A DNA stretch of 64,000 nt. Origin: DASUPK01 sp963743575. GTDB lineage: Bacteria; Actinomycetota; Thermoleophilia; Solirubrobacterales; 70-9. Location of the stretch: assembly GCA_963743575.1 (NCBI GenBank), contig CAVUQC010000008.1, forward strand, positions 1-64,000, given 5' to 3'. How positions within the stretch are numbered: position 1 is the stretch's first letter; each line of letters begins with the position of its first letter. The translations under genes and the position numbers were made by a program. Shown here in pieces: positions 46,126 through 54,673 of this stretch. The notes under the pieces were generated by a model that saw only the letters and a program-made list of their open reading frames with translations, searched no databases and was not told the origin of the DNA.

Positions 46126-46329
46126 ATGACAAGGAATCGCGAACGGACCCAAAGCGGGACGCAGTCGCGCGGCCCGATCCATATCGATCAGGGACGGCTC
46201 GACCGGCGCCGTGCCCAGATGCAGGCGGCGGAGGGCCACGCGGGCAGCATCCCGCGGGGCAACCAGCCGGCCGAAGAGGAAAACCTGGGTCACCGCCGGA
46301 ACGAGTGGGAGCGCCTGCTCGGGCACTAA
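46126..46329 (+). CDS. 67-residue charged protein between comEA and comEC
   Basis: From ATG 46126 (MTRNRERTQSGTQSRGPIHI) with AGGAGG 4 nt upstream, ending TAA 46329. Hydrophilic, rich in Arg, Gln and Glu (DQGRLDRRRAQMQ, NEWERLLGH), with no hydrophobic segment. No family recognised. It is transcribed against comEA and comEC and fills the gap between them, so it could encode a protein or produce antisense RNA toward the comEA-comEC message. Confidence 0.55.
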   Translation: MTRNRERTQSGTQSRGPIHIDQGRLDRRRAQMQAAEGHAGSIPRGNQPAEEENLGHRRNEWERLLGH

Positions 46330-46343
46330 CCCGATGGCCACGC

Positions 46344-46958
46344 TCAGGGCTGCAGGGCGGCCCTGAGCGTCTGCATGGTGGAGGGGCCGATTCCGGCCAC
46401 CTCGTCCAGCTGATCGATCGAGGAGAGACCGCCGTGCTGGTCGCGGAACTCAATGATCTTCTGGGCCGTGACCGGGCCGATGCCGTCGATTTCATCGAGC
46501 TGGTCGGGGGTCGCGCTACCCAGGCTGATCGGGCCGCTCTGTCCGCCTGATCCCGAGCTCGCTGCGGCGGCGCCAGGGCCGGGGACGACCACCTGCTGCC
46601 CGTCACTGAGCCGCGCCGCCAGGTTGATCGCATCCTGGTCGGCGCCGCCGGCGAAACCACCCGCGCGCCTGACGGCGTCCGTCACCCGTGACCCGGCGGG
46701 CAAGCGGTAGACGCCGGGGCGCTGTACATCTCCCGCGACGTGGACGACGACATCCCGGGTGCCACCAGCCTGATGCGACGAATCAGCTGCGAAGCTGACC
46801 TCGGCGCCTCCGGCCGAGCCGCCGCCACCGGAGTGGATCCAGCGAGCGCCGACCAGCAGCACCGCGATTGCGATCGCGGCATAGAGGAGCAGCTGTGTGC
46901 GGCTCAGTTCGGGCACTCGGGAAAGCCTGCGGAGGCGCACTTCGTGAGTCGCTGCCAC
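46344..46958 (-). CDS. comEA: Competence protein ComEA (helix-hairpin-helix)
   Basis: 204 residues from GTG 46958; GTG 46916 (VPELSRTQLLLY) is an equally good start. One membrane helix (LLLYAAIAIAVLLVGARW), an SLBB-like domain (VVVHVAGDVQRPGVYRLPAGSRVTDAVRRAGG), a glycine/serine linker, then two helix-hairpin-helix motifs (LDEIDGIGPVTAQKIIEFR, LDEVAGIGPSTMQTLRA). Binds incoming DNA outside the membrane and hands it to ComEC. Confidence 0.92.
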   Translation of the reverse strand: MAATHEVRLRRLSRVPELSRTQLLLYAAIAIAVLLVGARWIHSGGGGSAGGAEVSFAADSSHQAGGTRDVVVHVAGDVQRPGVYRLPAGSRVTDAVRRAGGFAGGADQDAINLAARLSDGQQVVVPGPGAAAASSGSGGQSGPISLGSATPDQLDEIDGIGPVTAQKIIEFRDQHGGLSSIDQLDEVAGIGPSTMQTLRAALQP

Positions 46959-46991
46959 TTCGTGACGGATGAGCGACGAATGGCCGGAGGC

Positions 46992-47258
46992 TCAGCGAAT
47001 CTCGAAGCCGGTCAGGCCCTCCAGCTGCTCGTCGACAATCTCGATGGATTCGACCTCCGCCCTGCCCGGACCCTTACGGCAGAGCTCGACCATCTCCTCA
47101 ACCGCGCCGGGCTCGCCCTCGAAGACCGCCTCGACCGTTCCGTCAGGTGTGTTGCGAATCCAGCCGGCGACGCCGAGGGTCTCGGCCCGCCGCCTCGTCG
47201 TGTCCCGGAAGAAGACCCCCTGGACGCGTCCTCCGACGATGACCCGCCTGCGGGTCAC
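46992..47258 (-). CDS. acyP: Acylphosphatase
   Basis: 88 residues from GTG 47258. Hydrolyses acyl phosphates. The active loop GRVQGVFFRDTTRRRAETLGVAGWIRNTPDGTVEAVFEGE holds the catalytic Arg and Asn; the typical YR of FRxxT is replaced by FFRDTT. Starts 4 nt after the cupin stop, so they are coupled. Confidence 0.92.
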   Translation of the reverse strand: MTRRRVIVGGRVQGVFFRDTTRRRAETLGVAGWIRNTPDGTVEAVFEGEPGAVEEMVELCRKGPGRAEVESIEIVDEQLEGLTGFEIR

Positions 47259-47262
47259 GGAG

Positions 47263-47658
47263 CTACTCCTCTTCGTCGTATTCCGAGGCGACGCCGACAC
47301 CCGAGCGCCCGAATACCTCGGAGACCGCTACGGGGGGCGACTGCACCGACACACAGCACAGATCGGGTGAGTTGCCATTGGCGATCGAGTGGTCAGTCGC
47401 CGGTGGAACGAGGATCAGGTCGCCTTCGGAGATCTCCTGCGTGTCTCCGGCGACCGTCATGGTGCCGCGGCCGCTCGCGACGATGTAGACCTGCTCCGAC
47501 TCCTCGTGCGAGTGCAGGATCTGATCGCTGCCGCCAGGGACCTGCAACCAGGTCACCGACATGTTCCGGGAGCCGAGTTCACCGGCATCCATGAGGATGT
47601 GATTCCGGATCCTGTGCCACTCCTCCGTGGGAGCCTCCGCGAGCCGCCTGACCAGCAC
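47263..47658 (-). CDS. Cupin domain protein
   Basis: 131 residues from GTG 47658 with AAAGG upstream. Cupin motif 1 HSHEESEQVYIVASGRGTMTVAGD with His/His/Glu ligands, motif 2 LILVPPATDHSIANG with a further His. Small single-domain cupins act as metal-dependent enzymes or sensors; substrate unknown. Lies between leuS and acyP on the same strand. Confidence 0.85.
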   Translation of the reverse strand: MLVRRLAEAPTEEWHRIRNHILMDAGELGSRNMSVTWLQVPGGSDQILHSHEESEQVYIVASGRGTMTVAGDTQEISEGDLILVPPATDHSIANGNSPDLCCVSVQSPPVAVSEVFGRSGVGVASEYDEEE

Positions 47659-47675
47659 CCGGCCTTTCTACCAGA

Positions 47676-50231
47676 TCATCCTTTTACGACAAAGTTGACC
47701 AGGCGGCCAGGCACGACTATCTCCTTCGCCACGGCCTTGCCATCGAGGTGGCGCTGGACGTTTTCGGACGAGCGGGCCAGCTCGACCAGCTCCTCCTGTG
47801 CGGTGTCGGAGCCGACCTCGATCCGGTCGCGGAGCTTGCCGTTGACCTGGATGACGAGCATGTAGGTGTCCTGCTCGAGCAGTTGCGGGTCGGCCTCGGG
47901 CCAGGGCTGCTCCCAGACCCGCTGCCCCTCGAGCCATTCGTAGACCTCCGAGCAGAGGTGCGGGGCGAACGGGAAGAGCAGGGAGACCGCGGTCGAGGTC
48001 GCGAATCGCACCGAGGAGGCCCCCACGGGGTCGTCGTAGAGGCCGTCCTTGAGGCGGTAGATCTCGTTGACCAGCTCCATCACCGCGGAGATTGCCGTGT
48101 TGAACTGGAAACGGGGATCGATGTCGCGGGTCATCTTGTCGATCGCCCAGTGGGATTTGGCGAGGAGCGCCCGGACATCGCCGGCATCAGAAGGCGCCTC
48201 CTCGGCTTCGCCTGCAGGGGCGCCAGCCTCTTTGGGCGCCTTCTCCGCGACCTCGCGCCCGAGGCGCCAGAGTCGCGACAGGAACCGGAAGATGCCCTCC
48301 GCCCCCTCGTCCGACCAGTCGCCGCCCTTGATCGGCGGCCCCATGAAGCAGATGTAGGTCCGCAGGGTGTCGGCGCCGAAGCGCTCGACGTACTCGGCGG
48401 GGCTCACCGTATTGCCCCTGGACTTGGACATCTTCGCCCCGTCCCGGGTGATCATCCCCTGGGTGAAGAGATTTGCGAACGGCTCACGAGCCTCGAGCAG
48501 ATCCATGTCGTGCAGCGCCTTCACGAAGAAGCGCGCATACATCAGGTGGAGGATCGCGTGCTCGACCCCCCCGATGTACTGGTCGATCGGCATCCAGTAG
48601 TCGGCGACGTCGCGGGCCCAGCACTCCTCGTCGTTGTGCGGGTCGAGGTAGCGCAGGAAGTACCAGGAGGAGTCCACGAAGGTGTCCATCGTGTCCGTCT
48701 CGCGGCGGGCCTTGCCTCCGCACTTCGGGCACTCGGTGTTGACCCAGTCCTCAGCCGCGGCCAGCGGGCTCTTCCCCTTGGGCGCGTACTCCTCGATCTC
48801 CGGGAGCAGCACCGGAAGTTGGTCTTCGGGCACCGGCACCATGCCGCACTCGTCGCAATAGAGAATCGGGATTGGGGCGCCCCAGTAGCGCTGCCGGGAG
48901 ACCAGCCAGTCGCGAAGGCGAAAGTTGACCGCCTGCCTGCCGCGGTCCTCCGACGCGAGCCAGTCGATGATCTCGCCGTAGGCCTCGCGGTTTTGCTTGC
49001 CGTCGAAGCGGCCCGAGTTGACCATCGTGCCGTCGCCGGAGTACGGCAGTCCGTCGTCGTCCTTCGACTGCTCCGGATCGGTGCCCTCGATCACGCGTCT
49101 GATCGGCAGGTCGTAGGCCTTGGCGAACTCGTAGTCACGGTCGTCGTGAGCCGGCACGGCCATGATCGCGCCGGTGCCGTACTCCATCAGGACGTAGTCG
49201 GCTACGAACATCGGGATGCGCTCGCCGTTGACCGGGTTCGTGACCTCGCGGCCGAGCGGAACCCCGGTCTTCTGGCGTTCCTCGTCAGCGCGCTCCTCGA
49301 CCGTCGCGCGGGTGGATTCGTTGACGTACTCCCGGACAGCCTGCTCCTGCCCGGTGCCCTCCGCCAGGCGCTCGATCAGCGGGTGCTCCGGTGCGAGGAC
49401 GAAGAACGTCGCGCCGAATAGTGTGTCGGGGCGGGTCGTGAAGACCGGGAAGTCGAGATCGATGGCCTCGCAGCTGAAGGTCACCTCGGCACCCTCGGAG
49501 CGGCCGATCCAGTTCCGCTGCATGGTGACCACGTTCTCGGGCCACGACTCGAGCAGGTCGAAGTCGTCGAGCAGCTGCTGCGCGTACTCGGTGATCCGGA
49601 AGAACCACTGCTCGAGATTGCGCTGCTCGACCAGCGTGCCGCAGCGCTCGCAGTGGCCGTCGATCACCTGCTCGTTGGCGAGGACCGTCTGGTCCTTGGG
49701 GCACCACTGGACGGGCGCCTCGTGGCGATGGGCGAGTCCCTTCTCGAAGAGCTTCAGGAAGATCCACTGCGTCCAGCGGTAGTAGGCCGGCTGGTGGGTG
49801 CCGAATTCCCGCGTCCAGTCGATGGAGATGCCCCACCGCATGAACTGCTCGCGGAAGGATGCGATCGACTTCTCGGTCGCCTCGCGCGGATGCTCCCCGG
49901 TGTTGATGGCGTTGTTCTCGGCGGGGAGCCCGAAGGCGTCGTAGCCCATCGGGTGCAGCACGCTGAAGCCGCGGCGGCGGCGGAAGTGGGCGATCGCGTC
50001 GCCGACGGAATAGGTCTTCAGGTGGCCGACGTGCGGCTCGCCCGAGGGGTACGGCAGCATCTCGAGGACGTAGCTCTTCGGCTTCGACTCGTCGAACTCA
50101 GGTGAGCCCGGATTCGCCACCACCCAGGTGTTCTCGGCCTCCCAGACGAGCTGCCACTTGCGCTCGATCGCCTGCGGGTCGTAGCGCTCGATCTCGTTTT
50201 CGGACGCCGCCTTTGCCTCGGGTTCGGCCAT
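47676..50231 (-). CDS. leuS: Leucine--tRNA ligase
   Basis: 851 residues from ATG 50231 (MAEPEAKAASENE), supported by TAAACT 7 nt upstream. Class I synthetase: HIGH-type motif in LPYPSGEPHVGHLKTYSVGD, editing domain (TRPDTLFGATFFVLAPEHP, YGTGAIMAVPAHDDRD), zinc module, and KMSKSRGNTVSPAEYV. Bacterial-type length. I see no T-box; only about 70 bp separate it from the next gene upstream. Confidence 0.96.
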   Translation of the reverse strand: MAEPEAKAASENEIERYDPQAIERKWQLVWEAENTWVVANPGSPEFDESKPKSYVLEMLPYPSGEPHVGHLKTYSVGDAIAHFRRRRGFSVLHPMGYDAFGLPAENNAINTGEHPREATEKSIASFREQFMRWGISIDWTREFGTHQPAYYRWTQWIFLKLFEKGLAHRHEAPVQWCPKDQTVLANEQVIDGHCERCGTLVEQRNLEQWFFRITEYAQQLLDDFDLLESWPENVVTMQRNWIGRSEGAEVTFSCEAIDLDFPVFTTRPDTLFGATFFVLAPEHPLIERLAEGTGQEQAVREYVNESTRATVEERADEERQKTGVPLGREVTNPVNGERIPMFVADYVLMEYGTGAIMAVPAHDDRDYEFAKAYDLPIRRVIEGTDPEQSKDDDGLPYSGDGTMVNSGRFDGKQNREAYGEIIDWLASEDRGRQAVNFRLRDWLVSRQRYWGAPIPILYCDECGMVPVPEDQLPVLLPEIEEYAPKGKSPLAAAEDWVNTECPKCGGKARRETDTMDTFVDSSWYFLRYLDPHNDEECWARDVADYWMPIDQYIGGVEHAILHLMYARFFVKALHDMDLLEAREPFANLFTQGMITRDGAKMSKSRGNTVSPAEYVERFGADTLRTYICFMGPPIKGGDWSDEGAEGIFRFLSRLWRLGREVAEKAPKEAGAPAGEAEEAPSDAGDVRALLAKSHWAIDKMTRDIDPRFQFNTAISAVMELVNEIYRLKDGLYDDPVGASSVRFATSTAVSLLFPFAPHLCSEVYEWLEGQRVWEQPWPEADPQLLEQDTYMLVIQVNGKLRDRIEVGSDTAQEELVELARSSENVQRHLDGKAVAKEIVVPGRLVNFVVKG

Positions 50232-50238
50232 GGCGGCC

Positions 50239-50244
50239 AGTTTA
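50239..50244 (-). promoter_or_regulatory. TAAACT -10 hexamer of leuS
   Basis: TANNNT 7 nt before ATG 50231, no Shine-Dalgarno; fixes the leuS start. Confidence 0.5.
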
Positions 50245-50301
50245 CGAGCGCGGAGCTCGTGCACTGGCGCGCGTCGGCCGGCTCAGAGGCACCTGATTCC
50301 T

Positions 50302-50813
50302 CTAGCGGCCGACCTTGTTCGCCTTCCAGTCGATGTAGTTGGTTTCGCAGACCTCCGTCCCAGGCTCATGCATGGAGGCGGCCCACGAGTAGGCGACGAC
50401 GTTTCCCTTCAGGGCCGTGGTGCCAAACCCTTTGGTGCCGTCGGGCTTGCCGTTGACGAAGATTCCCTGGTAGGGAGCAAATGTGTTCGGCGTATCGGAC
50501 CCGAACATGAACCTTGCCACCCCCTGCAGCGGCATCGCGGGAGGGGCGATGGTGATTGTCTGGTTGTAGCGGGGCTCCGCATCCGTCCCTGCCTCTTGGA
50601 CGAAGCACACCAGCCTCGCGCCGGGGACGATGAAGTCGACAACGCGGCGATGCCTTGTGATCCTGAAGCTGACCGGGTTTCCCTCCTCGGTCATCCCCCG
50701 ATAGGTCCCCACCCGCCTGTTCTTCGTCTTTGCCCCTACCCCATCCGCGGCGAGCCCCATTGCGAAGACCGTCATCGCGGCCAGCGCTGCACGACCTTGT
50801 TGGGACGGTTCAT
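50302..50813 (-). pseudogene. Secreted hypothetical protein with frameshifted signal peptide
   Basis: The clear frame runs from ATG 50775 to TAG 50302 (157 residues): a beta-rich domain (GTYRGMTEEGNPVSFRITRH, RLVCFVQEAG, AYSWAASMHEPGTEVC) with cysteines. The real start is more likely ATG 50813, preceded by GGAGAGG at 5 nt, reading MNRPNKVVQR. A one-base loss near 50784 would then join it to AALAAMTVFAMGLAADG and produce a normal signal peptide. As read, the 50813 frame stops after 13 codons. Decay or a consensus error; family unknown. Confidence 0.55.
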
Positions 50814-50935
50814 CTGTACCTCTCCATCACTGGCTCGCAAGAACCGTGGCCCACACTAGGCGCCGGCGCTCATCAAATGCTCATCGGGGTGAGCACGTCC
50901 GCGTATATTCAGGAGGAGAGGAAGGAGGAATCAGG

Positions 50936-51160
50936 ATGTCGCGATTGATCAAGCTCGACCGGACGGGGCATACGGAACTGGCAAGCTGGACGGCCGAGGA
51001 CGCAGGCGCGCAACGGGTAGCCATCGAGGCCTTCCGCCGCGAGCTCGATGAGGGCATGCTGGCCAGCGCCACGTTGGCGGATGGCTCGGCCGAGGTGGTG
51101 CGCGAGCTGCCGCTCGACGCGGATCTGGTCGTGCTGCGGCGGCCCATCGCGGGCGGCTAG
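50936..51160 (+). CDS. Small conserved-looking protein, 74 residues
   Basis: From ATG 50936 (MSRLIKLDRTGHTELASW) with a strong AGGAGGAATCAGG leader. Reads LDRTGHTELASWTAEDAGAQ, an amphipathic helix AIEAFRRELDEGMLASA, and ends VVRELPLDADLVVLRRPIAGG. Compact alpha/beta protein without membrane segment; the ELP-DADLVVLRRPIAGG ending suggests a ubiquitin-like/MoaD-like fold, but this is weak. A TATATT element lies 18 nt upstream of the start region. Followed 5 bp later by the membrane protein gene. Confidence 0.65.
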   Translation: MSRLIKLDRTGHTELASWTAEDAGAQRVAIEAFRRELDEGMLASATLADGSAEVVRELPLDADLVVLRRPIAGG

Positions 51161-51165
51161 GCCCA

Positions 51166-51810
51166 GTGGAGGCGGGTGTGCTCGCCGAGGCCGCGGCCAT
51201 GCCGTGGCGGCGGCGGGCGAGCGAGAGGAGCCTGGCGAAGGAGGGCCGGATCTGGACGCTGTGGAGCGTCGCGATCGTCGTGACCTTCGGTGTGCCCGCG
51301 GCTCTGCTCGTCTGGATCCAGCCGCTCGCGTTCCCGGTCGCGGCGATCTTCCTCGGGCATGCGATCGCCGTGCTGCACCTGCAGGGTCGCCGGGGCGCTC
51401 GCGGCGTGAAGCCGATCGGCGGCCCGGAGAGCCCCGAGGACAGCAGGGCCCTCGGGTTGCTCGGTGACCTCGTGGGTCACGACGAGCGTGAGCTGCTCGC
51501 CGGCACCGGCCTGGCGCTGCAGCCGGGCCGCCTGGGGTCCTGGCTGGTGGGTCAGGAGGGGGCGATCCTCGTGCGCCCGGGGGGACACCGCGTTCACTGC
51601 TTCTGCGTGCGCGTCGGGGAGGCCGGCGATTTGCCGCCCGCCGACCGGGTGGCGCACCTGCTGCTGGCCCTGCGCGAGGACGAGGAGGGATTCGCAACCG
51701 TTGCGAACCGGAACTTCTCGGGTGCGACGTGGCGTCTCAGGCGAGAGTTATCGGCGGGCACACGTCCGGCCCTCGAACGAGCCCGGAAGCTCGGAGACGC
51801 GCGGGTCTAG
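51166..51810 (+). CDS. Two-helix membrane protein of unknown function
   Basis: 214 residues from GTG 51166. Two close hydrophobic helices at about 30-70 (WSVAIVVTFGVPAALLVWI, LAFPVAAIFLGHAIAVLHL), then a soluble domain with VGHDERELLAGTGLALQPGRLGSWLVGQEGAILVRPGGHRVHCFCVRVG, which resembles a small beta domain. No family recognised. Probably co-transcribed with the 74-residue protein. Stop overlaps that of acs at a CTAG. Confidence 0.6.
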   Translation: MEAGVLAEAAAMPWRRRASERSLAKEGRIWTLWSVAIVVTFGVPAALLVWIQPLAFPVAAIFLGHAIAVLHLQGRRGARGVKPIGGPESPEDSRALGLLGDLVGHDERELLAGTGLALQPGRLGSWLVGQEGAILVRPGGHRVHCFCVRVGEAGDLPPADRVAHLLLALREDEEGFATVANRNFSGATWRLRRELSAGTRPALERARKLGDARV

Positions 51811-53792
51811 TTCTCCTCGTCGTGCTCCCTGACCTTCTCCTCGATCTGCTGCATCACGTTCGGATCGCGCAGCGTCGTCACGTCACCGAGCTCGCGGCCC
51901 TCGCCGATGTCGCGGAGGAGCCGGCGCATGATCTTGCCGGAGCGGGTCTTCGGGAGGTCGCCGGCCCAGATGATTTTCTTGACCCTGGCGATCTTCGAGA
52001 TCCGCCGAGAGACGTGTTCATTGATCTCCTTGGCGATCTCGTCGTTGCCCTCGAGATCGCCCTCGAGCGTGACGAAGGCGCAGATGGCCTGACCGGTGTC
52101 CTCGTCTGCGATGCCGATGACGGCGGACTCTGCCACCTTCGGATGGGAGACGATCGCTGACTCGACCTCCGCGGTTGAGAGGCGGTGGCCCGAGACGTTG
52201 ACGACATCGTCGACGCGGCCGAGAACCCAGAAGTAGCCGTCCTCGTCCTTGCGCGCGGCGTCGCCAACGAAGTAGGTCGTCTCGTCCCACTTCGAGTAGT
52301 AGGTCTCCTTGAACCGCTCGTCCTCCTTGAACAGGGTGCGGAGCATCCCCGGCCAGGGACGCCTGAGCGCCAGAAGGCCCTGGTCGCCGTCGACCTCGTT
52401 GCCCTCCTCGTCGAGCACCGCAGCGTCGATGCCCGGCAGAGGCTTCGTCGCCGATCCGGGCTTGGCCGCGGTGATTCCCGGCAAGGAGCTGATCATGATG
52501 TTGCCCGTCTCGGTCTGCCACCAGGTGTCGACAATCGGACAGCGCTCGCCGCCAATCACCTCGTAGTACCAGAGCCACGCTTTGGGGTTGATCGGCTCGC
52601 CGACGGTGCCGAGCAGGCGGAGGGATGAGAGATCGTGCTTGTTCGGATAGTCCACACCCCACTTCATGCACGCCCGGATCGCGGTCGGCGCGGTGTAGAA
52701 GGTGGTCACCTTGTGGCTCTCGATGATGTCCCACCAGACGTCCTTGTCCGGGTAGTCCGGAGGGCCCTCGTACATGACGCCGGTCGCCCCGTTTGAGAGG
52801 GGGCCGTAGACGATGTAGGAGTGGCCGGTAACCCAGCCGACGTCGGCGCCACACCAGAAGACGTCCGACTCCGGCTTCAAATCGAAGACGTAGCGGTGGG
52901 TGAAGGTGACCCCGAGGAGGTAGCCGCCGGTGGTGTGCAGCACGCCCTTGGGCTTCGCCGTCGAGCCTGAGGTATAGAGGACGAAGAGCGGATGCTCGGC
53001 GTCCATGGGCTCGGCCGGACACTCGGCGTCGGCTGACTTCATCGCCTCTTCGAACCAGACGTCCCGTCCTTCCTTCATCTCGCAGTCGGCGCCAGTGGAC
53101 TTGACGACGAAGATCGTCTCGATCGAATCGAGATCACCGATCCCCTCCTCGTCCACGGCGCTCTTGATCGGCGCGGTCTTGCCCTTGCGGCGGGCGCCGT
53201 CGACCGTGATCAGGGCCTTGGCCTCCGAAAACTCCATGCGTTCGCGCACGGCCTCCGGGGAGAAGCCGCCGAAGACGACGTTGTGGGGGGCGCCGATGCG
53301 GGCGCAGGCGAGCATCGACACGACGACCTCGGGGATCATCGGCAGGTAGATGCCTACGACGTCGCCCTTGGCGATGCCGCGGTCCTTCAGCGCGTTGGCG
53401 AAGCGCTGCACTTCGGCGTGGAGGTCGGAGTAAGTGATGTCGCGCTCCTCGCCCTCCTCACCGCGCCAGTGGAATGCGATGCGGTCGCCGTTGCCTGCTT
53501 CTACGTGCCTGTCCAGGCAGTTGTAGGAGGCGTTGAGCTTGCCGTCCGCGAACCACTTGTAGAACGGGGCGTTGGATTCATCGAGCGTCTGAGTCGGCTT
53601 CTCGGCCCAATCAAGCAGCTCCTCCGCCTGGCGCTGCCAGAAGCCCTCGAGATCCTTGGCGGCTTCCTCGAACATCGACTCGTCGGCGACGAGCGCTTCC
53701 TTCTTGAAGTCTTCGGGGGGTGGGAACTGCTCGATGTCGAGCATCGACTCGAGTTGCTTTTCGAGGTCCGCGCTGCTCACCTTGGTCGCCAT
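51807..53792 (-). CDS. acs: Acetyl-coenzyme A synthetase
   Basis: 661 residues. Activates acetate to acetyl-CoA via acetyl-AMP. AMP-binding motifs: LFVLYTSGSTAKPKGVLHTTGGYL (P-loop), DTWWQTETGNIMIS, YFVGDAARKDEDGYFWVLGRVDDVVNVSGHRLST, and the acetylatable lysine in TRSGKIMRRLLRDI. AGGAGGAG precedes the ATG. The acetate transporter gene lies just upstream on the same strand, forming an acetate-use unit. Confidence 0.96.
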   Translation of the reverse strand: MATKVSSADLEKQLESMLDIEQFPPPEDFKKEALVADESMFEEAAKDLEGFWQRQAEELLDWAEKPTQTLDESNAPFYKWFADGKLNASYNCLDRHVEAGNGDRIAFHWRGEEGEERDITYSDLHAEVQRFANALKDRGIAKGDVVGIYLPMIPEVVVSMLACARIGAPHNVVFGGFSPEAVRERMEFSEAKALITVDGARRKGKTAPIKSAVDEEGIGDLDSIETIFVVKSTGADCEMKEGRDVWFEEAMKSADAECPAEPMDAEHPLFVLYTSGSTAKPKGVLHTTGGYLLGVTFTHRYVFDLKPESDVFWCGADVGWVTGHSYIVYGPLSNGATGVMYEGPPDYPDKDVWWDIIESHKVTTFYTAPTAIRACMKWGVDYPNKHDLSSLRLLGTVGEPINPKAWLWYYEVIGGERCPIVDTWWQTETGNIMISSLPGITAAKPGSATKPLPGIDAAVLDEEGNEVDGDQGLLALRRPWPGMLRTLFKEDERFKETYYSKWDETTYFVGDAARKDEDGYFWVLGRVDDVVNVSGHRLSTAEVESAIVSHPKVAESAVIGIADEDTGQAICAFVTLEGDLEGNDEIAKEINEHVSRRISKIARVKKIIWAGDLPKTRSGKIMRRLLRDIGEGRELGDVTTLRDPNVMQQIEEKVREHDEEN

Positions 53793-53853
53793 CTCTCCTC
53801 CTAAGTCCGTTCTCGTTTCAAAGCTACTCCCCGCCAGGGGCCGGGACCGGATG

Positions 53854-53879
53854 GGCGGCGCCGGCGAGCCGGCGCCGCC
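53854..53879 (-). terminator. 12-bp perfect GC hairpin after satP
   Basis: GGCGGCGCCGGC-GA-GCCGGCGCCGCC, between the satP stop and the acs start. No U-tract. It could be a terminator or an mRNA 3'-stabiliser that sets the satP:acs ratio. Confidence 0.55.
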
Positions 53880-53898
53880 TCCAGCCGTGGTGCGTCAG

Positions 53899-54525
53899 TC
53901 AGCGTCCCGCTGGGTCCACCTCCTCTCCCCGCGCCACTTGAAGCGGCATGACCGGGGCGATGGTCCGGCCGAATGTCGAGTTGATCACGGCGGCGAACGA
54001 CGCGTACCAGGCCGCCGCCGCTGTGGCGAGCCCGATGTAGCCGCCCCAATGGATCACGTTCTCGTTGCCCCCGCTGTTGCCCGCGCCCAGCAGGATGAAC
54101 GTGATCGACAGCAGGAAGAACACCAGTGCGACGGCACCGGTGGTGCGGAGCGAGGCGAGAAACATGTAGGTGGTGAAGATCGCCCACGCCCAGAGATAGA
54201 GGCCGACCGCGCTTCCGGCATGAGCCTCCGGGATGTCCTTCACGAAGAAGGTCACCAACGCCCAGAAGGAAATCCAGAAAGCCCCATATGACGAGAAGGC
54301 GACCGCGCCGAAGGTGTTGCCGGTGCGGAACTCCCACATTCCGGCAAGCAGCTGCGCGATACCGCCGTAAGCGAGCGCCAATCCCAGAACCACCGGTTCC
54401 CCGGCGTCACTGACGATGTTCGCATTGAACATGCTGAGAACGAACGTGGTCATCGCGAATCCGGCGAGCCCAAGGGGTCCCGGATCGGCAGGAATCCACG
54501 ACGAGGCTGACCTCGAAGATTCCAT
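53899..54525 (-). CDS. satP: Acetate uptake transporter (SatP/GPR1-FUN34-YaaH family)
   Basis: 208 residues from ATG 54525 (MESSRSASSW) with AAGGAGA upstream; the longer start at 54561 is less likely. Six helices. Family motif near the N-terminus reads ADPGPLGLAGFAMTTFVLSMFNANI, then YGGIAQLLAGMWEFRTGNTFGAVAFSSYGAFWISF. Takes up acetate/succinate with protons. Upstream of acs, which it feeds. Confidence 0.92.
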   Translation of the reverse strand: MESSRSASSWIPADPGPLGLAGFAMTTFVLSMFNANIVSDAGEPVVLGLALAYGGIAQLLAGMWEFRTGNTFGAVAFSSYGAFWISFWALVTFFVKDIPEAHAGSAVGLYLWAWAIFTTYMFLASLRTTGAVALVFFLLSITFILLGAGNSGGNENVIHWGGYIGLATAAAAWYASFAAVINSTFGRTIAPVMPLQVARGEEVDPAGR

Positions 54526-54604
54526 CTGATTGTCTCCTTCCTTGCCGGCCGAACCGGCCAACGCTCACGTGCAGCACCGCAGTTCGGCGGGCGGCTGTGG
54601 TGAG

Positions 54605-54656
54605 GATCCTTACCCCCGCCCATACCCCGGGGTCAGCGTTTGCTAACGCAAGGATC
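54605..54656 (-). ncRNA. Structured intergenic segment upstream of satP
   Basis: Outer arms GATCCTT (54605-54611) and AAGGATC (54650-54656) enclose two inner elements: palindrome ACCCCGGGGT (54624-54633) and hairpin GCGTT-TGCT-AACGC (54636-54649). Together they can form a three-way junction. It lies just after the LLM gene stop and 80 bp before satP, so it may be a terminator or a cis-regulatory RNA; I do not recognise a family. Confidence 0.4.
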
Positions 54657-54673
54657 GTTTCGGCAGCCGTCGG

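Noticed and set aside
47748..49421. Long plus-strand open frame opposite leuS
   Set aside because: Shadow in high-GC DNA; leuS motifs are complete on the minus strand.
50232..50301. T-box leader for leuS
   Set aside because: Only 70 bp are available and no specifier/antiterminator features are visible; the TAAACT hexamer points to a leaderless mRNA.
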